From the NCBI GenBank assembly GCA_035354435.1, contig DAOQAY010000108.1:1-9921 (forward strand): a stretch of 9,921 nucleotides of DNA, written 5' to 3'. Of this stretch, positions 1-6,654 are shown piece by piece (position 1 is the stretch's first letter; every line of letters begins with the position of its first letter). A model generated the notes under the pieces. It saw only the letters and a list, made by a program, of their open reading frames with translations. It ran no database searches and had not been told where the DNA came from. Both the position numbers and the translations under genes were made by a program. The DNA is from JAKLDO01 sp035354435 (GTDB lineage: Bacteria; UBP6; UBA1177).

Positions 1-67
1 CGCCGAACAAACTGAAAGAACTCAACAGAAAAAAAACTGCTACTGAAAATCTCATAAAATCTCTCAT
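1..67 (-). CDS. 5' fragment of an exported protein (signal peptide only)
   Basis: Reading the minus strand from the ATG at 67-65 gives 22 codons without a stop before the window edge. The peptide begins MRDFMRFSVAVFFLLSSF: a short Arg-containing N-terminus followed by a hydrophobic run, which is a typical Sec signal peptide. A near-perfect Shine-Dalgarno, AGGAGGAG on the minus strand (78-71), sits at the right distance from this ATG, which is why I call so short a piece. A second ATG at residue 5 is possible but is further from the ribosome site. Nothing of the mature protein is visible, so its function is unknown beyond likely export to or through the inner membrane. The gene is divergent from the sigma-factor operon, so it could share control with it or be one of its targets. 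Confidence 0.7.
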   Translation of the reverse strand, partial: MRDFMRFSVAVFFLLSSFSLFG

Positions 68-98
68 TTTCTCCTCCTGACTTAATGTTTTCAGGCTA

Positions 99-127
99 AG
101 AATATAAATAAATTGATCAAAAGGCAA
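99..127 (-). promoter_or_regulatory. weak candidate promoter for the left-edge exported gene
   Basis: On the minus strand a -35-like TTGCCT (127-122) and a -10-like TATTCT (104-99) are separated by 17 bases. Each matches the sigma-70 consensus at four of six positions. It lies in the 123-base divergent region just upstream of the exported-protein start at 67. AT-rich DNA yields such matches by chance, so this is only a candidate. An ECF-type promoter could equally be used. Confidence 0.25.
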
Positions 128-157
128 AATGATTTTTTACTTTTTTGGACCTGTTTA

Positions 158-166
158 TGTTATATT
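158..166 (+). promoter_or_regulatory. candidate extended -10 promoter of the sigma-factor operon
   Basis: TGTTATATT is an extended -10 element (TGn followed by TATATT, five of six bases matching TATAAT). Transcription would begin near 173, giving a leader of roughly 18 bases before the sigma-factor ATG at 191. No good -35 lies 17-18 bases upstream (only TTACTT around 137-142), as is usual for extended -10 promoters. Its position downstream of the possible TTG start at 113 argues against that longer reading frame. An autoregulatory ECF promoter is not evident. Confidence 0.4.
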
Positions 167-190
167 GTAAGATCGTTGAGAGGAAGTTTG

Positions 191-724
191 ATGTTTGATC
201 GTTTTGATTATGATAAATATTTCGAGCAGTTATTCTGGGAAAAAAGATTCTTTGTTCAATCTGTTGCAAGAAAATATGTAAAGGATGATGCCTCTGTTAA
301 AGATGTAATTCAGCAGACTTTTTTAAAGATATATCTTAATATTAGAAAGATCAGAAAACTCGAAAACATAGACGGGTATATCCACAGAATTACTGTCAAT
401 GAAACGATGGACCATTTCAGGAAATCAAAATCTATGCCGGAGGTTTCGATTGATGATATTTCAGAAAATCTTCTTCCTGACAGATCGGTAAATACAGAAA
501 ATGAATCCGCAACAAAAGCCGGAATCTCAAAATTCTCTGATTACCTTTTGAGTCTGCCTGTAAAAAGAAGATCTGTCGTTTCCTTAAGGCTTTTCGAAGA
601 GAAAAGTTTTGCCGAGATTTCAAAAACACTTGAGATATCAGAGGTTTCTGCTCGCAACCTTTTTAGTGTGGCAATGAAGAAATTTAGAGAAAAACATTTA
701 AATATGGAGAGAAAAAATGCCTGA
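191..724 (+). CDS. ECF-type RNA polymerase sigma factor
   Basis: This 177-aa protein has the two-domain layout of ECF (group 4) sigma factors, which direct RNA polymerase to a small set of promoters, usually in response to envelope or stress signals. Region 2 covers about residues 12-82; the stretch around VIQQTFLKIY and the following DGYIHRITVN..DHFRK match the core-binding and -10-recognition helices. Region 4 covers about 119-166 (LLSLPVKRRSVVSLRLFEE, then AEISKTLEISEVSARNLF), the helix-turn-helix that reads the -35. The linker between them (about 84-115) is acidic and lacks region 3. The ATG at 191 is chosen because GAGAGGAAG (178-186) is a good ribosome site six bases upstream. The frame can be extended to a TTG at 113, but that would include the probable promoter and has no ribosome site. 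It overlaps the next gene by 8 bases, a common arrangement for a sigma factor and its anti-sigma factor. Its target promoters cannot be read from this window. Confidence 0.88.
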   Translation: MFDRFDYDKYFEQLFWEKRFFVQSVARKYVKDDASVKDVIQQTFLKIYLNIRKIRKLENIDGYIHRITVNETMDHFRKSKSMPEVSIDDISENLLPDRSVNTENESATKAGISKFSDYLLSLPVKRRSVVSLRLFEEKSFAEISKTLEISEVSARNLFSVAMKKFREKHLNMERKNA

Positions 725-983
725 CAGCGACATAAAATGGGATGAAATTCTTAACGGTGTAATGAAAGAAGGAAAATCGATAAAAAAGAGGCGCCTTATT
801 GTCCGTTCTTCTATTCTTTCGTTAGCTGTTGTAATTTTTACAGCCTTCATCTTTCTGCAAAGTCCGGAAAAGAAAAGTACCGGAGAACTTGTTGCCGGGA
901 GCGACAAAAGCAGTGAGATTGAGGTTGCACTTATTTCAAATGATGCATTTTTTGACAACGATCTTGAGTTACTAATTTATTAA
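717..983 (+). CDS. small single-span membrane protein, putative anti-sigma factor
   Basis: This 88-aa protein has a short charged N-terminus (1-26, ending in KKRR), one hydrophobic segment at about 27-48 and a 40-residue acidic tail. By the positive-inside rule the N-terminus is cytoplasmic and the tail periplasmic. I recognise no family. There is no Cys and no His, so it is not a zinc-binding (ZAS) anti-sigma factor. It starts inside the end of the sigma-factor gene (8-base overlap) with its own ribosome site, GGAGAG (706-711), and precedes a periplasmic sensor-like gene by 12 bases. Position, size and topology resemble CnrY, the short one-span anti-sigma that holds CnrH, so a similar role is the best guess. 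No sequence similarity to CnrY is claimed. The periplasmic tail could contact the downstream Spy-like protein. The gene is real with good confidence; the function is inference. Confidence 0.72.
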   Translation: MPDSDIKWDEILNGVMKEGKSIKKRRLIVRSSILSLAVVIFTAFIFLQSPEKKSTGELVAGSDKSSEIEVALISNDAFFDNDLELLIY

Positions 984-995
984 AAGGAGAAGTTC

Positions 996-1496
996 ATGAA
1001 AAATTCTATTAAATTTCTTGTTGTAACTATCGCATTTTTATCATTAATTCCACTTGCCGCGCAGGGAATGGGCAAAGAGGGTTCCGGAAAACAGGAACAT
1101 GGAAAAATGGGACATGGCGGCGGCATGAAAGGAATGATGAGCGAAATGATGCTTGAAGATGCAGGCGTTCCGGAAACACAAAGAGCGGAAATCAGAAAAA
1201 AAGGACACGAAATTCACAAGGAAATGATGGATATCAACTATAATATCGGTGAATTGCGCCTGAAAATGAAAAGTGAATTCGAGAAAGCGAAACCTGATGT
1301 CACTATACTTAAAAATTTTAGCGGACAGATCGCAGAACTAAGAAAAAAACAGTTCAACCTGATTGGAAATTTCAAGATCGAAGTCATGACATCGCTTACA
1401 ACCGATCAGAGAAAGAAAGTGATGGATACCATGAAAGCAAAAAGAGAGAAATTCATGGAGAAAATGGGCGAAGAAGGTCCAGACATGGATGATTAA
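996..1496 (+). CDS. Spy/CpxP/CnrX-like periplasmic protein, Met/His-rich
   Basis: This 166-aa protein has a Sec signal peptide (about 1-22, ending near LAAQG). The mature part is mostly predicted helix, as in the helical-hairpin Spy/CpxP/ZraP/CnrX superfamily of periplasmic chaperones and metal sensors. A clear LTxxQ motif, LTTDQ, is at 134-138; the first copy is degenerate (VPETQ, 58-62). The segment at 25-52 is rich in Met (25, 38, 44, 47, 48, 51, 52) with His35 and His40, and His71 and His74 follow, so copper, nickel, zinc or a similar metal is plausible. Ribosome site AAGGAG (984-989) is six bases before the ATG. As the third gene behind a sigma factor and a small membrane protein, it probably senses periplasmic metal or misfolded protein and controls release of the sigma factor. 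A pure chaperone role, as for Spy, is the alternative. Confidence 0.82.
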   Translation: MKNSIKFLVVTIAFLSLIPLAAQGMGKEGSGKQEHGKMGHGGGMKGMMSEMMLEDAGVPETQRAEIRKKGHEIHKEMMDINYNIGELRLKMKSEFEKAKPDVTILKNFSGQIAELRKKQFNLIGNFKIEVMTSLTTDQRKKVMDTMKAKREKFMEKMGEEGPDMDD

Positions 1497-1517
1497 CTAA
1501 CTGACTTGAACCGCCTG

Positions 1518-3725
1518 TTACTTGATATTCACATTGAAAGTGCCGAGTATGAACCTTTTCTGACCGTCATTGAATGATTCCTTGTCAATGTTCATTCTGT
1601 CGTTATCGATGTAAAATCCTGTATAGATTTTCACACCGCCTCCAGGATGAGCTTTGGGAACGACTGTATTGTATTCATCCCTGATTATCTGACCGACTTC
1701 CCATTTATTTGTCGGATAGAAACCATGCAGCGGGTAGTCATCCATTTTCCAGCTGTGAGGAAGTGCGCCGCTGTAAACATCGAAATGGAAAAAAACCTTC
1801 CAGTTCTTATCCATCGCTTTCAATACTTTGTAATAAACGGTCAGGTTAAGATCAGCGCCAGGATCAAACCTGTTGCTGTTCATTTTATAACCGATTATCT
1901 CAATTGTTCCATCACCAATCGTGCTGTTAATTTTTTCAATATTTGCAGGCACCTGCGATTCATCAATTATGTTCTCGCGCCACTTGTTCGCTTCGGGGGA
2001 ATCCTTGTCTTTCATCGAAACGGAATACATTTCTATTTCCATATATGTGTCAAGGGCATCGTCCATTATTTTTACCATGGAAACACCGGGATCGTTAAGA
2101 AGATCCGATCTAAGCTCTGAAACTTTGTTCACTTTTGTTGTAATATAAACTCTGTTTTCGGGATGAGATTTTACAAGTTTCTGGATCTGTTCAATTTTAT
2201 CAACACGGTACAGATTTTCATTCAGACCGAGATAAAAATACATCGATCTGTTTTTCCAGTTATCATAATCAATAATGATATCGCCATCCTGCTTCAATTC
2301 GAAATACTTCTCGACCAGTTTTTTCGGAGTGAAAACATTCAGCATATTGGGAATCCAGTAAAAATTTATATATGCTCCCCAGACAACAGCTGTCAGCATG
2401 AATCCGGCAACCGATATCTTATAGAGCCATTTTTTTGAAAGACCTATCATCGGAATAAGTATGAAAACCACCAGAACAGGAGTAACTATCTCAAGAGGAA
2501 ACCGCATATCAAACACTCTGCCGAACCATGTCTGAACTTTATGCGTAGTAATAATATATAACAGATCCGCATAGTTAAGACCTGTCGCAAGATCTTTGCC
2601 TATGATGCCCACCATAAGTGCGGCTATAACCGCTGTCACCGGATAATATTTCGGCAGTCCGGGATCTGAAAAAAGCTCGAACGCCCCTACTGCAAGGATC
2701 ATTGCCATAAAAGGAACTACAGGAAAAACATAATGCGGAAATTTTGTAGCAATGAGCGTAAAGAACATAAACATGAAGAAAAAGCTCAGAATAACAAAAG
2801 CTTCTTCTTTTTTCTCTTTCAATTTTCTTGAGGTAAAATAAAGCGCAGGAACAAGAAAACCTATCCATGGAAAAGCACCGATGCTCAACTGCCAGACATA
2901 AAATTCAAACGGTCCGTCCGGCTTATCAATAGTTCCTTCGATTCTTCCAAAGTGGTGTTCGCCGAAAAATTCATTTAAAAAAGGCATCCCGTGTCTGATA
3001 TACATGTAAAGATACCACCATCCGCTGACAGCGATGAATATTGCGGCACCTTCACAGGGTCGGAGCGATTTGATAAAAGCTCCGAAATCCTTCATGGCCC
3101 TTTTAAAACCGTTTGAATAATCAGTAGTTATAATCATCCAGAGCGCTATTATCGCAACAGGAAAAAAGACCGCCGGAAGTCCTTTTGTCAACATACCCAG
3201 TCCCATGAAAACATATGAAAGTCTAAGTGTTTTCTTATCATTATCTCTCTGACCCAGATACAGAAAACCAATGGCACCTGTTAAAAAAGTGACAAAAGTT
3301 ATATCCCACATGAACTGTCTTGAAATGAGATATGTATAGGGGGTGAATATCGTTATAATTCCAGCAGTTACAGCTTTTGGTATATTATTGAAAAATCTTC
3401 TGGTAAGATGATAGACAAGAAGTGCAAAAAGCACTCCGTTTATTGCAAACGGAAGCCTGAACGCAAGCTCTGTCGGACCTAGAACTTTCATGAATGGAAA
3501 TACCATCCAGAAACAGAATATCGGTTTTGACCAGAAATTATGTTTTCCGAGATAGACCGGATCAAGGAACCAGTCCCATGAATTGTTTGCCATCATCTCC
3601 ATGGCCACTCTTCCGTAATGAGGTTCCCACTGACCCAGAAGAGGGTAACTTCCGAGCATTGGAAAGAAGACCAGAGCGGAAACCAGAATCAGAAAAGTTT
3701 TCGGGTATTTGACTATCATTTTCAT
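1518..3725 (-). CDS. ArnT/PMT-family (GT39) membrane glycosyltransferase with C-terminal beta domain
   Basis: This 735-aa GT-C fold enzyme probably moves a sugar from a polyprenyl-phosphate donor to a lipid or protein acceptor on the periplasmic face of the inner membrane. About a dozen hydrophobic segments fill residues 8-460. Family landmarks are WEPHYGRVAMEM (33-44, the first acidic loop), KHNFWSKP (61-68, the lysine-proline motif), WD at 140-141, MLTKGLPAVFFP (178-189), NEFFGEHHFGRIEG (251-264) and KFPHYVFPVVPFMA (328-341). Residues about 470-570 form a soluble part. About 600-735 form a beta-rich domain with the pattern DPG..L.L.VYYK ... FFHFD ... YPLHGFYPTNKWEVGQIIRD, seen at the C-terminus of many bacterial GT39 enzymes. 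At the first motif the usual Asp-Glu pair reads Trp-Glu. The ATG at 3725 has GAGG (3735-3732) six bases upstream. The gene stands alone on this strand, so donor and acceptor cannot be named. Confidence 0.85.
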   Translation of the reverse strand: MKMIVKYPKTFLILVSALVFFPMLGSYPLLGQWEPHYGRVAMEMMANNSWDWFLDPVYLGKHNFWSKPIFCFWMVFPFMKVLGPTELAFRLPFAINGVLFALLVYHLTRRFFNNIPKAVTAGIITIFTPYTYLISRQFMWDITFVTFLTGAIGFLYLGQRDNDKKTLRLSYVFMGLGMLTKGLPAVFFPVAIIALWMIITTDYSNGFKRAMKDFGAFIKSLRPCEGAAIFIAVSGWWYLYMYIRHGMPFLNEFFGEHHFGRIEGTIDKPDGPFEFYVWQLSIGAFPWIGFLVPALYFTSRKLKEKKEEAFVILSFFFMFMFFTLIATKFPHYVFPVVPFMAMILAVGAFELFSDPGLPKYYPVTAVIAALMVGIIGKDLATGLNYADLLYIITTHKVQTWFGRVFDMRFPLEIVTPVLVVFILIPMIGLSKKWLYKISVAGFMLTAVVWGAYINFYWIPNMLNVFTPKKLVEKYFELKQDGDIIIDYDNWKNRSMYFYLGLNENLYRVDKIEQIQKLVKSHPENRVYITTKVNKVSELRSDLLNDPGVSMVKIMDDALDTYMEIEMYSVSMKDKDSPEANKWRENIIDESQVPANIEKINSTIGDGTIEIIGYKMNSNRFDPGADLNLTVYYKVLKAMDKNWKVFFHFDVYSGALPHSWKMDDYPLHGFYPTNKWEVGQIIRDEYNTVVPKAHPGGGVKIYTGFYIDNDRMNIDKESFNDGQKRFILGTFNVNIK

Positions 3726-3756
3726 ATACTACCTCGTGCCTGAAAAAAACTGCGAG

Positions 3757-3785
3757 ATTATAAAAGCATTGCCAAGCTAAGTCAA
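3757..3785 (-). promoter_or_regulatory. strong sigma-70-type promoter of the glycosyltransferase gene
   Basis: On the minus strand TTGACT (3785-3780, five of six) and TATAAT (3762-3757, six of six) are separated by exactly 17 bases. Transcription would start near 3750, leaving a leader of about 25 bases that contains the GAGG ribosome site. This is the best consensus match in the window and suggests constitutive housekeeping transcription of the glycosyltransferase. Confidence 0.75.
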
Positions 3786-3797
3786 AAAAACAAAAAT

Positions 3798-3826
3798 TTG
3801 TAAACAATGCCCTGTTATGATATATA
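3798..3826 (+). promoter_or_regulatory. candidate promoter of the five-gene plus-strand operon
   Basis: TTGTAA (3798-3803) and TATATA (3821-3826) are separated by 17 bases, each matching the sigma-70 consensus at four of six positions. The predicted start near 3833 gives a leader of about 20 bases before the ATG at 3854. It is back to back with the stronger minus-strand promoter at 3757-3785. The match is modest, but it is the only reasonable candidate in the 128-base divergent region. Confidence 0.4.
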
Positions 3827-3853
3827 GAACTGATTGAAAATGGTGGCGTATTC

Positions 3854-5629
3854 ATGAACTTAAATTTAAGATATTTTTTCTTTGTTTTAATACTTTTTCA
3901 GGGGCTGTCGTTATCTGCCGAAAAAAAGCCCGAAAACTATATTGACAGACTTTTTTTCATTCAGAGCGTTTCAGATGTGTTTCTGCAGGATAAGCCTGAT
4001 ATGCTGGCTGTTAAAGCCGCTCCTTTTTTAAAAGACAAAGAAACTGACGGCATTCCCGACTGTTTTCCGTGTTCATTGTATCTCATCAGGGCGACTTTCA
4101 GTGCGAATGCTGATACTCAGCTTGTGGCGGCAGATCTTGCGGTAAAATTTTCTCCCGATCTTCCTGAAGCTCACATTCATTACCTTTCCAGACTGTTAAA
4201 ATTCACTCCTTTCAGTTTTGACAGAATTTCAAAAGAGCTATGTGCATCAGCTATCAGTTTTTTCAATTTTCCGTCCAGAGATGCATTTTTCTATTCTATT
4301 CTAAACGGACTTATAAAAGGATGCGTGATCTTTCTTATGTTTTTTATCATAATCCTTTTTTTCAAGTATTTCCGCATGGCCCATCATAAATATATGCACC
4401 TTACCGGACATTCAGGATTCTATGCACTGGTGCTTCTTCCAGCAATCGGAGTATCGGGCTGGATAATGATCCATGACCCGCTTAACTATACGCTTGCACT
4501 GCTCGTACTGATAATGTTTTTCAGCAGTTTTTCTCTTATCAGGGAAAAGATTATTCTTTATGCTTTATTTCTTATAATTATCGCTGCTCAAAGCGGAATC
4601 ATTCTTACCGGAGCAAATGAAGAAGCAAGTATTGACACACTTACTGCTGTCAATCACCTTAATGCTGTTTATTCTCCGGTTTCTGCACAAATGAAACAGA
4701 TAGATCCTGATCTGCCCGGCGGATCAATGGCAAAGGGATATATGTTTTATTACAAAGGCAATTATAAAAGAGCTGTTTTCCATTTTAAAAAAGAGCTGTC
4801 GACAATCAGTGAAGGCGAGATCAAGGCTTCTCTTGAAAATGCTATCGGACTTTCATATGCGGCAATGGGTGACTATAAAGAAGCCATTCAATCTTTGAAA
4901 AATTCGTTTAATTCATCCCGGAAAACAGGCACAGGATACAATCTTTCCAAAGTTCTTTATGAAGGAGGAATGACGGAAGAAGGATCTTCACTTGAAAGAA
5001 GCATTCTCGAAAGAGCCGAAGGAAACACTCTTACCTATGCCGGACTTGATCTTCCGCCCATGCACAAGATCTGGCGTTTTATGACAAGCGGAAAAACAAA
5101 CACCCGGTTTGAAAACTTTGTACGGTTTTTTATTTTCATTCTGGGCAATCTTTTCTTTTTCATTCTGCTTACTCTCATACGCATCAATTATTTGAAAAAT
5201 CTAAAACTCACCCGGTGTTATGAATGCGGATCTGTAATATGCTCAAAATGCAACGGCGGAGCAGGCGAACAGGTCTGTGCTGTATGCAAACTGATGAAAG
5301 CGGCGCCTGATGTTTTCAAGGAAGGCGAAAAAGCGGTCTATGAAAATAAAAGAGAGAAGTATTTTGCAAAAGAAAGTATTTCAGGAATGATAATGAATTT
5401 TCTTATTCCTGGCGGCGGACTTATTTATTACAACAGAGTTCTTGAAGGGTTCTTTTATCTTTTTACAACTATAACTGTCTTTATTCAGCTGACACAAAAT
5501 GAAATGGGTTTGATGTATTTAAATACCGGAAGTTCAGAAACGATAAAGATTATTGCGATCATCATTGCAACGATTCTTTATCTTGTTTCCATTATCCGCG
5601 GTTATGTTGTATCCAGAGGGGATAATTAA
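3854..5629 (+). CDS. multi-span membrane protein with TPR-like region and zinc-ribbon-like cysteine cluster
   Basis: I do not recognise a named family for this 591-aa protein. Visible in order: a signal peptide (about 1-22), a helical N-terminal region (24-148) with a C-F-P-C pair at 70-73, four membrane segments (about 150-170, 188-205, 210-228, 232-252), a helical TPR-like region (about 288-390, with GYMFYYKGNYKRAVFHFKKE and GLSYAAMGDYKEAIQSLKNS), a fifth span (422-443), six cysteines in three CxxC pairs (455/458, 463/466, 475/478), then SGMIMNFLIPGGGLIYYNR and two last spans (about 530-547, 563-583). Positive-inside residues after spans 1 and 5 put the TPR region in the periplasm and the cysteine cluster in the cytoplasm, where a zinc site would be stable. 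The ATG at 3854 is chosen because a signal peptide follows directly; its ribosome site is weak (GGTGG, 3842-3846). It is first in a tightly packed operon with PATAN and Lon-like genes, suggesting a scaffold or sensor at the membrane. That role is inference. Confidence 0.75.
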   Translation: MNLNLRYFFFVLILFQGLSLSAEKKPENYIDRLFFIQSVSDVFLQDKPDMLAVKAAPFLKDKETDGIPDCFPCSLYLIRATFSANADTQLVAADLAVKFSPDLPEAHIHYLSRLLKFTPFSFDRISKELCASAISFFNFPSRDAFFYSILNGLIKGCVIFLMFFIIILFFKYFRMAHHKYMHLTGHSGFYALVLLPAIGVSGWIMIHDPLNYTLALLVLIMFFSSFSLIREKIILYALFLIIIAAQSGIILTGANEEASIDTLTAVNHLNAVYSPVSAQMKQIDPDLPGGSMAKGYMFYYKGNYKRAVFHFKKELSTISEGEIKASLENAIGLSYAAMGDYKEAIQSLKNSFNSSRKTGTGYNLSKVLYEGGMTEEGSSLERSILERAEGNTLTYAGLDLPPMHKIWRFMTSGKTNTRFENFVRFFIFILGNLFFFILLTLIRINYLKNLKLTRCYECGSVICSKCNGGAGEQVCAVCKLMKAAPDVFKEGEKAVYENKREKYFAKESISGMIMNFLIPGGGLIYYNRVLEGFFYLFTTITVFIQLTQNEMGLMYLNTGSSETIKIIAIIIATILYLVSIIRGYVVSRGDN

Positions 5630-6642
5630 TGCAGACTCAGAACAGTGTAACTCAAACTCCCGGAATGATCGCATTATCTGGCAGTATAGCAGACAAAGAT
5701 TTTTTCAAACTGTTTGAAGAGATATCAGCAGGAAAACTTTCCGGTGTTTTGAAAATTGGATTATCCAAAAAGGAGTACCGGTTCTATTTCCGTGAAGGAA
5801 TAATCATCTACAGTGAAAACTCAAAAGTGCGTACAGATGAAAAGATCCTTGAAATGATAAAAAATTCAGGAGCTATCACCAGAGACACCATTATAAAATC
5901 AGAAGGGAAAAAATCGAAGATCATGAAAAGCCTTCTTGAGATACTTATCGAGGAAGGTCATGTTTCGATGCTTCTCTATTCAAAGATCATAAGTACTTCT
6001 TCAAGAATAAATATCATTGAGGCATCATTCCTGAACAAGGGCACTTTTTCTTTTGAATACAGAAATTCTGTGAGAGAAGTTCACGGAGTAAGACCTGTGG
6101 AATTTTCATCAGCCCTTCTTTTCAAGACTTCAAATGAAGAAAAAATTAAAGCTGTCAGAAAGATACTGAAATCGCTTTATTCCAATGTTGTCGAAAACAA
6201 CGGAGCGGAATATCTTTCTGCGGGAAAACCTTTTTTTCAGAATTATCTGATCACAGAAATGGATTTTCTTGAATATCTGAACAAGGCGGCAGATGATTTA
6301 GTTTCCGGGAAATGGAGCCTTCAGAACAAGTTTAAGACCGAAAAAGTCCTGGATACCACAGCCAGATATCTGTTCAGAACTTTTGTATTCGCTTTTATCT
6401 GCGCATTCCTTTATCTTGCAACAATGACAACAACTTTTCAGGCAAAACAGGAACACCGCAGTGTGAAAGATTTCTATTTTTTCAAAATATCGCTTATGTC
6501 GTCACTTTATACTTTTGAAACCGGAGATACTGCTGAAATTGAAAAACTGCTTCTTAATTCTCTGATAACCGATAATGATGTTACTTTATCAGGAGTTAAA
6601 GACTCAAAAAAGATTGAAACTAAAAACAATTCTGCACAATAA
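5629..6642 (+). CDS. membrane-anchored PATAN/DUF4388-domain protein
   Basis: Residues about 15-165 of this 337-aa protein fit the DUF4388 (PATAN) domain: LSGSIADKDFFKLFEEIS, then KLSGVLKIG, then RFYFREGIIIYSEN, and a later GTFSFEY strand. PATAN domains are found in bacterial signalling proteins, often beside response-regulator or other regulatory modules, and are thought to mediate protein-protein contacts. Here no receiver or enzyme domain is present. A helical linker is followed by one hydrophobic segment at about 249-266 and a tail of about 70 residues. With the PATAN domain in the cytoplasm, the tail would be periplasmic. Its start codon overlaps the upstream stop by one base (TAATG) and the ribosome site AGAGGGG (5614-5620) lies inside the upstream gene, so translation is probably coupled. 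It may link the upstream membrane protein to the downstream protease; this is inferred. Confidence 0.78.
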   Translation: MQTQNSVTQTPGMIALSGSIADKDFFKLFEEISAGKLSGVLKIGLSKKEYRFYFREGIIIYSENSKVRTDEKILEMIKNSGAITRDTIIKSEGKKSKIMKSLLEILIEEGHVSMLLYSKIISTSSRINIIEASFLNKGTFSFEYRNSVREVHGVRPVEFSSALLFKTSNEEKIKAVRKILKSLYSNVVENNGAEYLSAGKPFFQNYLITEMDFLEYLNKAADDLVSGKWSLQNKFKTEKVLDTTARYLFRTFVFAFICAFLYLATMTTTFQAKQEHRSVKDFYFFKISLMSSLYTFETGDTAEIEKLLLNSLITDNDVTLSGVKDSKKIETKNNSAQ

Positions 6643-6654
6643 ATGGGGGCTGAC

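Noticed and set aside
113..120. TTGATCAA palindrome in the divergent region
   Set aside because: An eight-base palindrome is expected by chance in AT-rich DNA, and no second copy supports an operator.
147..179. Possible autoregulatory ECF promoter (GGACC with a CGTTGA-like -10)
   Set aside because: The spacing of about 21 bases is too long for a normal ECF promoter and the -35 lacks the usual AAC core.
113..190. Upstream TTG start giving the sigma factor 26 more N-terminal residues
   Set aside because: It has no ribosome site, would place the probable promoter (158-166) inside the gene, and the extra residues do not look like sigma region 2. The ATG at 191 has a good ribosome site.
698..958. 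86-aa minus-strand frame opposite the small membrane protein
   Set aside because: The plus-strand gene has a ribosome site, correct operon spacing and a coherent topology; the antisense frame has none of these.
1647..2438. Plus-strand open frames (1647-2120, 1921-2148, 2163-2438) opposite the glycosyltransferase
   Set aside because: They lie antisense within a well-supported GT39 gene, overlap each other, and show no ribosome sites or recognisable motifs.
2575..2868. Second minus-strand frame inside the glycosyltransferase (also 3562-3855)
   Set aside because: Out-of-frame shadows; their Ser/Cys/Phe-rich composition is typical of shifted membrane-protein codons.
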